NCBI GenBank assembly: GCA_020444005.1
Contig: JAHLLU010000027.1
Span: 1-12,072 of the forward strand
Direction of reading: 5' to 3'
Length of the DNA: 12,072 nt
Source of the DNA: an archaeon
GTDB taxonomy: Archaea; Thermoproteota; Bathyarchaeia; TCS64
The number at the start of each line of letters is the position of its first letter. Positions within the stretch are counted from its first letter, which is position 1. Below, piece after piece: positions 5,887 through 11,462 of this stretch. Under the pieces are notes generated by a model that searched no databases, was not told the DNA's origin, and worked only from the letters and a program-made list of their open reading frames with translations. A program made the position numbers and the translations under genes.

Positions 5887-6492
5887 TTGTTCCTGTTTAA
5901 ACGAAAAAAGGAGAAGGAGAAAACTAGGCTTCCACCTGATCAACGCTGGATAGACCATATTTTGGGTTGGGGGACGGAGCACAAGGGGATATATCCAACT
6001 TTACCGGATATTGAGCAGTCTGAGTGGCGTCTCAATGTTTTTGGTTTGGTTGAGAACCAACACATGTATTCTTGGGACGATTTCACGGCGCTTCCACAGA
6101 TAGAGTCTGTTAGTGATTTTCACTGCGTTGAGACTTGGAGTGTGAAGGATCAGAAATGGGTTGGAGTCAAGTTCAGGACATTGATTGATGAAGTGATTCC
6201 ACAGAAGAAAGCAAAATATGTTCTTTTTGAGGCATATGATGGATACACGACCAGTCTTCCGATTAAGGAGCTTATGGGTGATGATGTTCTATTGGCACAT
6301 ACTTTGAATGATGAGCCTCTTCCTCAGCCATTAGGTGGACCAGTAAGGCTTGTGGTGCCTCACAAGTATGCGTATAAGTCGATTATGTGGATAAGAAGCG
6401 CCCAGTTCAGTGAGAGAGACAAGTTTGGTTACTGGGAACAAGGAACATACCATAATAACGCTGATCCATGGCGTAGACAGCGATACAAGTAA
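5887..6492 (+). CDS. Sulfite-oxidase-like molybdopterin-binding protein (cytoplasmic)
   Basis: A 201-residue single-domain member of the oxidoreductase molybdopterin-binding family (sulfite oxidase fold). Diagnostic features are LPPDQRW (15-21), the W-R-L-x-V-x-G-L-V-E strand (47-56), the molybdenum-ligand Cys80 in SDFHCVETWSVKDQKWVGV, DGYTTSLPIKEL, LAHTLNDEPLPQPLGGPVRLVVPHKYAYKS and the C-terminal DPWRRQRY. It has no heme domain, dimerisation domain or Tat signal, so it should be a cytoplasmic Mo-cofactor enzyme of unknown substrate and redox partner. The start is TTG at 5887; no ATG or GTG fits in frame nearby. T- and G-ending codons prevail over its whole length (26 of the first 40), unlike the genes around it, so it may have a different history or expression regime. 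The small membrane protein 39 bases downstream is a possible but unproven partner. Confidence 0.9.
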   Translation: MFLFKRKKEKEKTRLPPDQRWIDHILGWGTEHKGIYPTLPDIEQSEWRLNVFGLVENQHMYSWDDFTALPQIESVSDFHCVETWSVKDQKWVGVKFRTLIDEVIPQKKAKYVLFEAYDGYTTSLPIKELMGDDVLLAHTLNDEPLPQPLGGPVRLVVPHKYAYKSIMWIRSAQFSERDKFGYWEQGTYHNNADPWRRQRYK

Positions 6493-6499
6493 CCTGAGA

Positions 6500-6507
6500 T
6501 TTATATC
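6500..6507 (+). promoter_or_regulatory. TATA box of the 119-residue membrane protein gene
   Basis: TTTATATC, centred 28 bases before the ATG at 6532, is one of the cleanest TATA boxes in the window. Transcription should start at about 6529-6532, giving an essentially leaderless mRNA. Confidence 0.6.
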
Positions 6508-6516
6508 TGGAAATAG

Positions 6517-6531
6517 AGCTTCAATGAAGCT
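6517..6531. promoter_or_regulatory. Palindrome over the presumed transcription start, candidate operator
   Basis: AGCTTC-AAT-GAAGCT is a perfect 6-bp inverted repeat with a 3-base centre ending on the base before the ATG at 6532. It lies between the TATA box and the start, mostly upstream of the predicted first mRNA base. It is therefore more likely a DNA operator than an RNA hairpin. Confidence 0.4.
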
Positions 6532-6891
6532 ATGAACAAGCGCAGAGCTTCAGCGATATTCACCATCTTCGTAGGTTTGTTGATGATGGGTATGTGGAGT
6601 ATGCTCATATTAACCAATCAAGTTCCATATCTAGATACTCCACAGATGGAAATCAAGCTGCATATCTTAACCGAGATGTTGACAGCAGTAATTCTGATCA
6701 TCGGAGGGGTATCTGTGCTAAGAAACTATGAAAAGCTAACCAATCTACACTATGTCTCTCAGGGAATGCTCATCTACTCGATAATCAACAGCAGCGGCTA
6801 CTATATCGACTTGGGAGAACTGATGATGGCTGTGATGTTCGGGGTTTTATTAATAGGAACCGTCATCTCGTTGATGTTTTTCAAGGATTAA
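6532..6891 (+). CDS. Small four-helix membrane protein of unknown function
   Basis: A 119-residue, almost wholly hydrophobic protein with predicted membrane helices at about 7-28, 42-63, 72-90 and 96-116. The N-terminal MNKRR suggests a cytoplasmic N-terminus. The stretch GMLIYSIINSSGYY (78-91), followed by a glycine and a last helix rich in Met, Val and Leu, resembles a family of small uncharacterised prokaryotic membrane proteins I recall without a name. There is no conserved pair of buried histidines that would suggest b-type heme, so a role as a membrane anchor for electron transfer from the upstream molybdopterin protein is only a contextual guess. It has its own TATA box and a palindrome at its start site, so it is probably separately controlled. 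The ATG start is well supported by the promoter spacing. Confidence 0.8.
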   Translation: MNKRRASAIFTIFVGLLMMGMWSMLILTNQVPYLDTPQMEIKLHILTEMLTAVILIIGGVSVLRNYEKLTNLHYVSQGMLIYSIINSSGYYIDLGELMMAVMFGVLLIGTVISLMFFKD

Positions 6892-6905
6892 GCTTGATGC
6901 AAGTG

Positions 6906-6911
6906 TTAAAT
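6906..6911 (+). promoter_or_regulatory. TATA-like box of the D-aminoacylase-type gene
   Basis: TTAAAT lies in the 40-base gap after the membrane-protein gene. From its centre, transcription should begin near 6935. That is downstream of the TTG at 6932 and just upstream of the ATG at 6941, which favours the ATG as the true start. Confidence 0.45.
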
Positions 6912-6940
6912 CTCTTAGAATCAATATATGCTTGATTGTT

Positions 6941-8710
6941 ATGGAGTATGATTATCTCATCAAAGACGCCACAATAGTAGAGGGAACAGGCAAGAAAGCC
7001 TACAAGGGAAACCTCGGCGTCAAAGAAGACAAAGTTGTCGCACTAGGAGACATCAAAGGTGACGCAGCAAACACCATTAACGCCAAGGGGCTTACTGCAT
7101 TCCCCGGTTTTATAGATTCACATAGTCACGCCGACTGGGCGCTACTCTGGTACCCAGACACCCAGAGCCACGTAATGCAGGGAATCACCACCTTTGTCGG
7201 TGGTCAATGCGGTGGAAGCCCTGCGCCCCTAGGTGAACACATACGGGTTCCATGGCTCTTGAATGACCACTTGATGGAGTTTGAACCCTACAAATACTAT
7301 CCAAGGCAGCCATATTACCCGTTGGAGACAGTTAACGAGTGGATGGACGAGATCTATGGATGGACACTTGACTGGAATACCATGGGTGACTATTTCAAAG
7401 CTGTAGAGAAAAAAGGAATCAGCATCAACTACGCACCACTTGTTGGGCAAGGAACCATCAGAACCAAGGTAATGGGACTAGACTACAAACGAGACAGCAC
7501 CCAAGACGAACGCAGCCAGATGCATGAACTAATTCATGAAGCCATGAAACAGGGCTGTATAGGTATGAGCACTGGGCTGGACTATGATCCTGGTGTCTTT
7601 GCTAGCCACCAAGAGATCATTGACGCAGTGGCGCAACTCAAGGAATACGGAGGCGTGTATTGTCCTCACTGGCGAAGAACTGGTAGAAGAAGAGGCATAT
7701 CTGCAGGACATGTGCCCAACGAGAAGATCAGGGCACTTATGGAGTGTGTTGATGTCTATGAGAAAACCGGTGTAAGGCTTCACTATGCCCATCTGAGTAC
7801 TGGTTGGCAGATATACCCTGATGCACCTCCGGCGCTTGAGGAAGCTAACCTGAAAGTAACCATTGACATGATCTTAGAGAAGAGCAAAGGCGACCTCGAC
7901 ATTACATGGGACGCGATACCCTTCTTAGTAAGGGGCGGCTTCAGCGTCATGCCATACCTCTGTGGATTGCTTGCACCTTGGCTACGGGAACTAGGTAGCA
8001 GAGAAGCATTGGCCAAATGGCTCGCAGTCCCAGACTTTAGACAAGAGGTCTTTGATGCAATCCGTGCAGGTAAATGGTTTATCAGGGTAGCCTATAACCC
8101 TAACACGAATCCATTCTGGGCGAAGAACCTAACAGTTACCCGAAGCAAGACCCCGGGAATCGACGGTAAAAGTGTACATGAGATAGCCGAGATGTGGGAA
8201 ATGGACCCATGGGATGCCTACTGCGAGATCATCGTAAAGGATCCAGATACGAGAGGAGTAACAGGAACCCTGAGCTATAGCCCAGCCTATGACCAGTACT
8301 ACACCCACCCAAAAGGCATGATCGGGCTTGACACCATGGTCAGCGACACAGAATACCAAGCAAAGAGCCCACCCTATGGTATACCCGGCATCAACAGCTT
8401 CGCAGCTTACCCCATATTCTTGAACACGTATGTGAAGGAAAAGAAGACTTTCACTCTTGAGGAGGCGGTGCAGAAGATGAGCGCCATGAGTGCAAAGGTG
8501 CACAACCTTGAAGGTAGGGGAACCTTGGAGACTGGTGGCTACGCTGATATTGTCTTGATGGACTTACCTAACTTGAAGGTTACAGCTAACGAGGTTGAGC
8601 CTAGACAGCACCCAGAGGGAATAAAGTACGTTTTCGTCAACGGGGAGCCAGTTGTCAAGGAAGGAAAACACACAGGCGCTAGACCCGGTAGAGTATTACG
8701 CAGAGTTTAG
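6941..8710 (+). CDS. N-acyl-D-amino-acid deacylase family amidohydrolase
   Basis: A 589-residue metal-dependent amidohydrolase. The N-terminal beta domain reads YDYLIKDATIVEGTG and PGFIDSHSHAD carries metal ligands His61 and His63. The cysteine ligand motif of D-aminoacylases, usually VVGNCG, is VGGQCGG with Cys90. The later histidines are His243 in CPHWRRTGRR and His284/His287 in LHYAHLS; Asp469 in MVSDTEY is the likely catalytic aspartate. The C-terminus (FTLEEAVQKMSAMSAKVHNL.GRGTLETGGYADIVLMD, then VNGEPVV..G.HTGARPGRVLRR) is classic for the family. Members remove acyl groups from N-acyl-D-amino acids or cleave related amides. The active-site flank HWRRTGRRRG replaces the usual H-x-R-x-E-G type sequence, and the protein is longer than typical members (about 480-540), so substrate may differ. 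TTG 6932 is an alternative start. It is cytoplasmic, with no signal peptide. Confidence 0.9.
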   Translation: MEYDYLIKDATIVEGTGKKAYKGNLGVKEDKVVALGDIKGDAANTINAKGLTAFPGFIDSHSHADWALLWYPDTQSHVMQGITTFVGGQCGGSPAPLGEHIRVPWLLNDHLMEFEPYKYYPRQPYYPLETVNEWMDEIYGWTLDWNTMGDYFKAVEKKGISINYAPLVGQGTIRTKVMGLDYKRDSTQDERSQMHELIHEAMKQGCIGMSTGLDYDPGVFASHQEIIDAVAQLKEYGGVYCPHWRRTGRRRGISAGHVPNEKIRALMECVDVYEKTGVRLHYAHLSTGWQIYPDAPPALEEANLKVTIDMILEKSKGDLDITWDAIPFLVRGGFSVMPYLCGLLAPWLRELGSREALAKWLAVPDFRQEVFDAIRAGKWFIRVAYNPNTNPFWAKNLTVTRSKTPGIDGKSVHEIAEMWEMDPWDAYCEIIVKDPDTRGVTGTLSYSPAYDQYYTHPKGMIGLDTMVSDTEYQAKSPPYGIPGINSFAAYPIFLNTYVKEKKTFTLEEAVQKMSAMSAKVHNLEGRGTLETGGYADIVLMDLPNLKVTANEVEPRQHPEGIKYVFVNGEPVVKEGKHTGARPGRVLRRV

Positions 8711-8711
8711 C

Positions 8712-8778
8712 GTTTTTTACCCTTTTTCTCCCATTTTTTACCAATAATTACTATTTTTACTCCGACTTGATTTTTTTT
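8712..8778 (+). terminator. Array of T-tracts terminating the amidohydrolase gene
   Basis: Right after the TAG stop come runs of 6, 5, 6, 5 and 8 thymines (8713-8718, 8723-8727, 8734-8739, 8754-8758, 8771-8778) separated by short C/A-containing spacers, with no stable hairpin. Serial U-tracts of this kind are the standard signal for factor-independent termination by archaeal RNA polymerase. The word TTTTTTACC occurs twice. Confidence 0.75.
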
Positions 8779-8787
8779 ATTTAAAAG
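8776..8787 (+). promoter_or_regulatory. TATA-like box of alba
   Basis: TTTATTTAAAAG at the end of the T-tract array predicts transcription start near 8808 and a leader of about 48 bases. GCTTTTAACT (8794-8803) is an alternative core giving a leader of about 30 bases. Either way alba, unlike most genes here, would have a real 5' untranslated region. Confidence 0.5.
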
Positions 8788-8839
8788 GAAAATGCTTTTA
8801 ACTCTTTACAATGCTTACCTTAAACACCAGCGTAAAAAC

Positions 8840-8868
8840 TAGATGAGGAATCTATATGGATAGATCTA
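8840..8868 (+). promoter_or_regulatory. Ribosome binding site and alternative hairpins at the alba start
   Basis: GATGAGG (8842-8848) is a Shine-Dalgarno-like site 7 bases before the ATG at 8856. TAGAT (8840-8844) pairs with ATCTA (8850-8854), leaving GAGGA in the loop. ATCTAT (8850-8855) can instead pair with ATAGAT (8860-8865), putting the start codon in a 4-base loop. The two pairings share a strand and exclude each other. TAGATCTA (8861-8868) is a further palindrome. This may be a translational switch; function is inferred only. Confidence 0.4.
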
Positions 8869-9128
8869 ATACCGTTTTCATTGGGAGAAAGCCGGTTCTC
8901 AACTACGTACTCGCTTGCATGACCTTGTTCAAGTCAGGCCACGAAGAGGTAAGTATCAAGGCTAGAGGACGCAGCATCAGCAGGGCTGTTGATGTAGTGG
9001 AGGTCCTTAAGAACAGGTTCATGGCAGACGCACAGGTATCTGATATCAAGATAGGTACCGAGACCGTTGAAAGCGATGACAGAGGACCCTCCAATATAAG
9101 CACCATTGACATAACTGTCAAAGCTTAA
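8856..9128 (+). CDS. albA: Alba-family DNA/RNA-binding chromatin protein
   Basis: A 90-residue protein covering the whole Alba domain. It shows VFIGRKPVLNYVLACMTLF (7-25), the nucleic-acid-binding basic pair Arg11-Lys12 (Lys-Lys in many homologues, where the lysine is an acetylation target), EVSIKARGRSISRAVDVVEVLKNRF (31-55) and the C-terminal strands DIKIGTETV and STIDITVKA. Alba dimers coat DNA and also bind RNA in archaea. The long leader with a Shine-Dalgarno-like site and small hairpins sets it apart from the leaderless genes upstream and would suit regulated, high-level translation. The KH-protein gene follows after 52 bases with no obvious terminator between, so the two are probably co-transcribed. 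Confidence 0.96.
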   Translation: MDRSNTVFIGRKPVLNYVLACMTLFKSGHEEVSIKARGRSISRAVDVVEVLKNRFMADAQVSDIKIGTETVESDDRGPSNISTIDITVKA

Positions 9129-9151
9129 ATAAGACGGTGAATCATCCTGAT

Positions 9152-9171
9152 TCCTCCTACGCACCGGAGGA
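9152..9171 (+). promoter_or_regulatory. Hairpin sequestering the ribosome binding site of the KH gene
   Basis: TCCTCC (9152-9157) is perfectly complementary to GGAGGA (9166-9171), with an 8-base loop TACGCACC. GGAGG (9166-9170) is the Shine-Dalgarno site, 10 bases before the GTG at 9181. In the folded state the site is fully paired, so translation of the KH protein may depend on unfolding by ribosomes finishing alba or by a bound factor. Confidence 0.5.
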
Positions 9172-9180
9172 CCTATTGAC

Positions 9181-9690
9181 GTGCAGATACAGCTATGTGA
9201 GTTCTGTTTAAAGAGCGGGATGCTCTGTAACAAGTGCCAAGCAAAGGTACAGTCCGGGGAAGTCAGTGATCAATATATCGAGGTAGCGAAACTACTGCTG
9301 GAGATGGAAAACCAGTACCAGTTCCTCCAGAAAGTGAGGCTGGACAACGTCTTAGAAGCAGGCGGTTTTCTAGTACTAGTTGTAGGAAAAGGAGATGCGG
9401 CGAAGTTTAACGCCGACCCCAAGCTAATCCGCGACTTGGGTGACCAGTTCAACAAACGTGTTCTGGTGATTGAGAGCGGCGTCAAGGACAGACAGTTCCT
9501 TGAGGACCTATTCGCTAATCAGCATATTGTGACCATTAACATCATCTGGCTACCGGATGGAAGCACAGAGACCCGTGTGGTACTACAGGGACGAGGTAAC
9601 AGGCGTCTCAGCAAAAAGCGTCTGCAGGCACTAGTCAACGTCGCGAAGACCGTTCGTAATATGGATCTTCGCGTTGAGTACGCCTACTGA
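9181..9690 (+). CDS. Zinc-ribbon plus KH-domain protein, archaeal NusA-like
   Basis: A 169-residue protein. It begins with a zinc ribbon, Cys6-x2-Cys9-x6-Cys16-x2-Cys19. A helical linker (about 30-60) follows, then an alpha/beta KH-like unit (GGFLVLVVGKGD at 61-72, helix at about 80-91, KRVLVIESG at 92-100) and a second half (TINIIWLPDGSTETRVVL, 118-135) ending in a basic tail. This resembles archaeal proteins annotated as NusA-like or KH-domain RNA-binding proteins. The KH turn where a GxxG motif would be expected reads NADP (77-80), so its RNA-binding loop may be altered. The start is GTG at 9181, with GGAGG 10 bases upstream inside a hairpin. It sits between alba and aspS, in an information-processing context. 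Family assignment is good; the exact role (transcription elongation or ribosome function) is uncertain. Confidence 0.82.
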   Translation: MQIQLCEFCLKSGMLCNKCQAKVQSGEVSDQYIEVAKLLLEMENQYQFLQKVRLDNVLEAGGFLVLVVGKGDAAKFNADPKLIRDLGDQFNKRVLVIESGVKDRQFLEDLFANQHIVTINIIWLPDGSTETRVVLQGRGNRRLSKKRLQALVNVAKTVRNMDLRVEYAY

Positions 9691-9700
9691 CCGCCAAACT

Positions 9701-9709
9701 TTTTATACC
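9701..9709 (+). promoter_or_regulatory. TATA-like box of aspS-pth2
   Basis: TTTTATACC lies 11 bases after the KH-gene stop codon and predicts transcription start near 9731, leaving a leader of about 22 bases. That leader holds GGTG (9741-9744), a short Shine-Dalgarno match 8 bases before the aspS ATG. aspS-pth2 may therefore be expressed from its own promoter as well as by read-through from alba. Confidence 0.55.
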
Positions 9710-9752
9710 CTTTTCATGTTCAAAGTGCCTAACCAGTTATTGGTGTCAAGGC

Positions 9753-11090
9753 ATGTTTGACAACAGAATATACATAAAAGAAGCAGAGAAACAAATCGGC
9801 GAGACCGTAACCTTAGCTGGTTGGGTAAGCCGTACACGAGACCTCAAGAAAATCAGGTTCATAGTATTACGAGACCGCACAGGCGAGATTCAGATAGTAG
9901 TCAAATCAGATAGCGACATGTTTGGCTTGAATCTTGGACGAGAGGACGTTATCAGCGTTACAGGTAAGGCTGTGCAGAGTAATGTGGCTAATGCGGGAGT
10001 GGAGTTCCACCCTGATAGCATCGAGGTTGTGAATAAGAGTGAACAGCCTCTGCCAGTAGATATATTGGAGAACAAGAAAAGCGACCTTGACACAAGGCTA
10101 AATTATAGATTCCTCGATTTCAGAAGCCCAACAAGCAACGCCATATTCACAGTACAGAACACATTGGTGACCTCCTTCAGGGAATACTTGAGCCACAATG
10201 GCTACATGGAGTTCACACCCCCATGCATCATTGGCAGCGCCTCAGAGGGAGGAGCAGACCTATTCGCCATACCATACTTCGACAAACAAGCCTTCCTAGC
10301 CCAGAGCCCACAACTCTACAAACAGATGTGTGCCATCAGCTTCGAGAAAGTATTCACAATCACACCCATCTGGAGAGCCGAGAAATTCAATACTCCAACA
10401 CATCTCAACGAGGTGCGCCAGATGGATATCGAGCAGGCGTTCAGCAACGACGAGACCGTGATGGGGGTCCTTGAAGGTGTCCTAGCCCATATGCTTGAGA
10501 CAGCGAAGGAGAAGGCTCCTGAGCAGCTTGAGTTACTAGAAAGAGAAATCACAATACCCGAGCTACCACTACGTAGGGTCACCTATACTGAAGCCATTGA
10601 GCTGCTTCAGGGCGAAGGCGAGACCATCATGTGGGGAGACGACTTCACCAAGACACAGGAGCGCCTATTGACTGAACTCGTGGGCAAGGAGGCGTTCTTC
10701 TTGAAGGATTGGCCGGGTGCCCAGAAAGCGTTCTACGCGATGCCCTATAATAAGGAGAACGAGGCTGACGCCAAGTACCTTGAGGAGACCTATGGTAACG
10801 TGGAGATCGGTGATAAGATTGTACGTGCTTTCGACTGCCTGTATGCTGGTATCGAGATTAGCAGCGGTACAATGCGTATCCACTTGCCTGAGTTGCTTGC
10901 TGAGCGTATCAAGTACAAGGGCTTGAACCCAGACAACTTTGAGTACTATATCGGTGCATTCCGTTATGGTGCACCACCACACGCTGGTTGGAGCATCGGG
11001 ATGGAGCGAATAACCATGACAGTAACAGGGCAGGATAACATCCGCGAGTGCTGCATGTTCCCACGTGACCGTGACAGGCTGGTACCCTAG
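9753..11090 (+). CDS. aspS: Aspartyl-tRNA synthetase, archaeal type
   Basis: A 445-residue class IIb synthetase charging tRNA with aspartate, normal length for the archaeal/eukaryotic type (no bacterial insertion domain). The OB-fold anticodon domain (about 15-105) has VTLAGWVSRTRDLKKIRFIVLRDR. The catalytic domain shows DTRLNYRFLDFR (113-124), SEGGADLF, FLAQSPQLYKQM (181-192), motif 2 PIWRAEKFNTPTHLNE (205-220; Arg208), EISSGTMRIH and motif 3 GMERITM (416-422; Arg419), ending FPRDRDRLVP. Position 26 is Ser, where discriminating Thermococcus AspRS has Trp and non-discriminating methanogen enzymes have His; tRNA-Asn mischarging therefore cannot be ruled in or out. It has its own TATA-like box. 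pth2 starts on the base after its stop. Codons shift from A/C-ending early (25 of 34 around 10080-10181) to T/G-ending late (22 of 34 around 10827-10928). Confidence 0.97.
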   Translation: MFDNRIYIKEAEKQIGETVTLAGWVSRTRDLKKIRFIVLRDRTGEIQIVVKSDSDMFGLNLGREDVISVTGKAVQSNVANAGVEFHPDSIEVVNKSEQPLPVDILENKKSDLDTRLNYRFLDFRSPTSNAIFTVQNTLVTSFREYLSHNGYMEFTPPCIIGSASEGGADLFAIPYFDKQAFLAQSPQLYKQMCAISFEKVFTITPIWRAEKFNTPTHLNEVRQMDIEQAFSNDETVMGVLEGVLAHMLETAKEKAPEQLELLEREITIPELPLRRVTYTEAIELLQGEGETIMWGDDFTKTQERLLTELVGKEAFFLKDWPGAQKAFYAMPYNKENEADAKYLEETYGNVEIGDKIVRAFDCLYAGIEISSGTMRIHLPELLAERIKYKGLNPDNFEYYIGAFRYGAPPHAGWSIGMERITMTVTGQDNIRECCMFPRDRDRLVP

Positions 11091-11462
11091 ATGGGTAAGA
11101 AAAGTCCATTCACCTACAAGATGGTCATCGTCATGCGCACCGACCTCAACATGAGCCTCGGTAAAATGGTTGCACAAGCTTGCCACGCGGCAGTAGGGTG
11201 CAGCGAGGAGGGTAAGCGCACCCAGACCAAGCATTGGCGTAGGTGGAGGGACGAAGGAGCAAAGAAAGTAGCGCTTCAGGCAGATAGCTTTGAGGAGCTT
11301 GAGGAATTAGCTAAGAAAGCGGAGTCGCTGGATATTACTTATGTTTTGATTCAGGATGCGGGGCATACTGAGGTTCCTCCCGGTACTACTACTTGTATCG
11401 GTATTGGTCCTCATCAGGAGCAGTTCATCGATAAGGTGACTGGAAACCTACCCTTACTGTAG
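11091..11462 (+). CDS. pth2: Peptidyl-tRNA hydrolase, Pth2 type
   Basis: A 123-residue enzyme releasing tRNA from peptidyl-tRNA that has dropped off ribosomes; this is the archaeal/eukaryotic Pth2 fold, unrelated to bacterial Pth. Features are MVIVMRTDLNMSLGKMVAQACHAAVG (11-36) with Lys25 and His32, a middle helix-strand (HWRRWRDEGAKKVALQADS, 48-66), and the signature IQDAGHTEVPPGTTTCIGIGP (87-107) with Asp89. The length is standard and the conserved catalytic residues I can place are present. Its ATG follows the aspS TAG directly with no gap, so it is surely co-transcribed with aspS and likely translated by re-initiating ribosomes. That pairing makes functional sense, since both act on tRNA. 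Its last 9 bases overlap the 3' end of the convergent substrate-binding protein gene. Confidence 0.96.
   Translation: MGKKSPFTYKMVIVMRTDLNMSLGKMVAQACHAAVGCSEEGKRTQTKHWRRWRDEGAKKVALQADSFEELEELAKKAESLDITYVLIQDAGHTEVPPGTTTCIGIGPHQEQFIDKVTGNLPLL

Noticed and set aside
9715..9759. Short upstream reading frame (14 codons) overlapping the aspS start
   Set aside because: Its ATG lies upstream of the transcription start predicted from the TATA box at 9701-9709, and it has no ribosome binding site.
10665..11234. Long minus-strand open frame (189 codons) within aspS-pth2
   Set aside because: It is antisense to two firmly identified genes, crosses their junction, and its translation shows no recognisable family or sensible topology.
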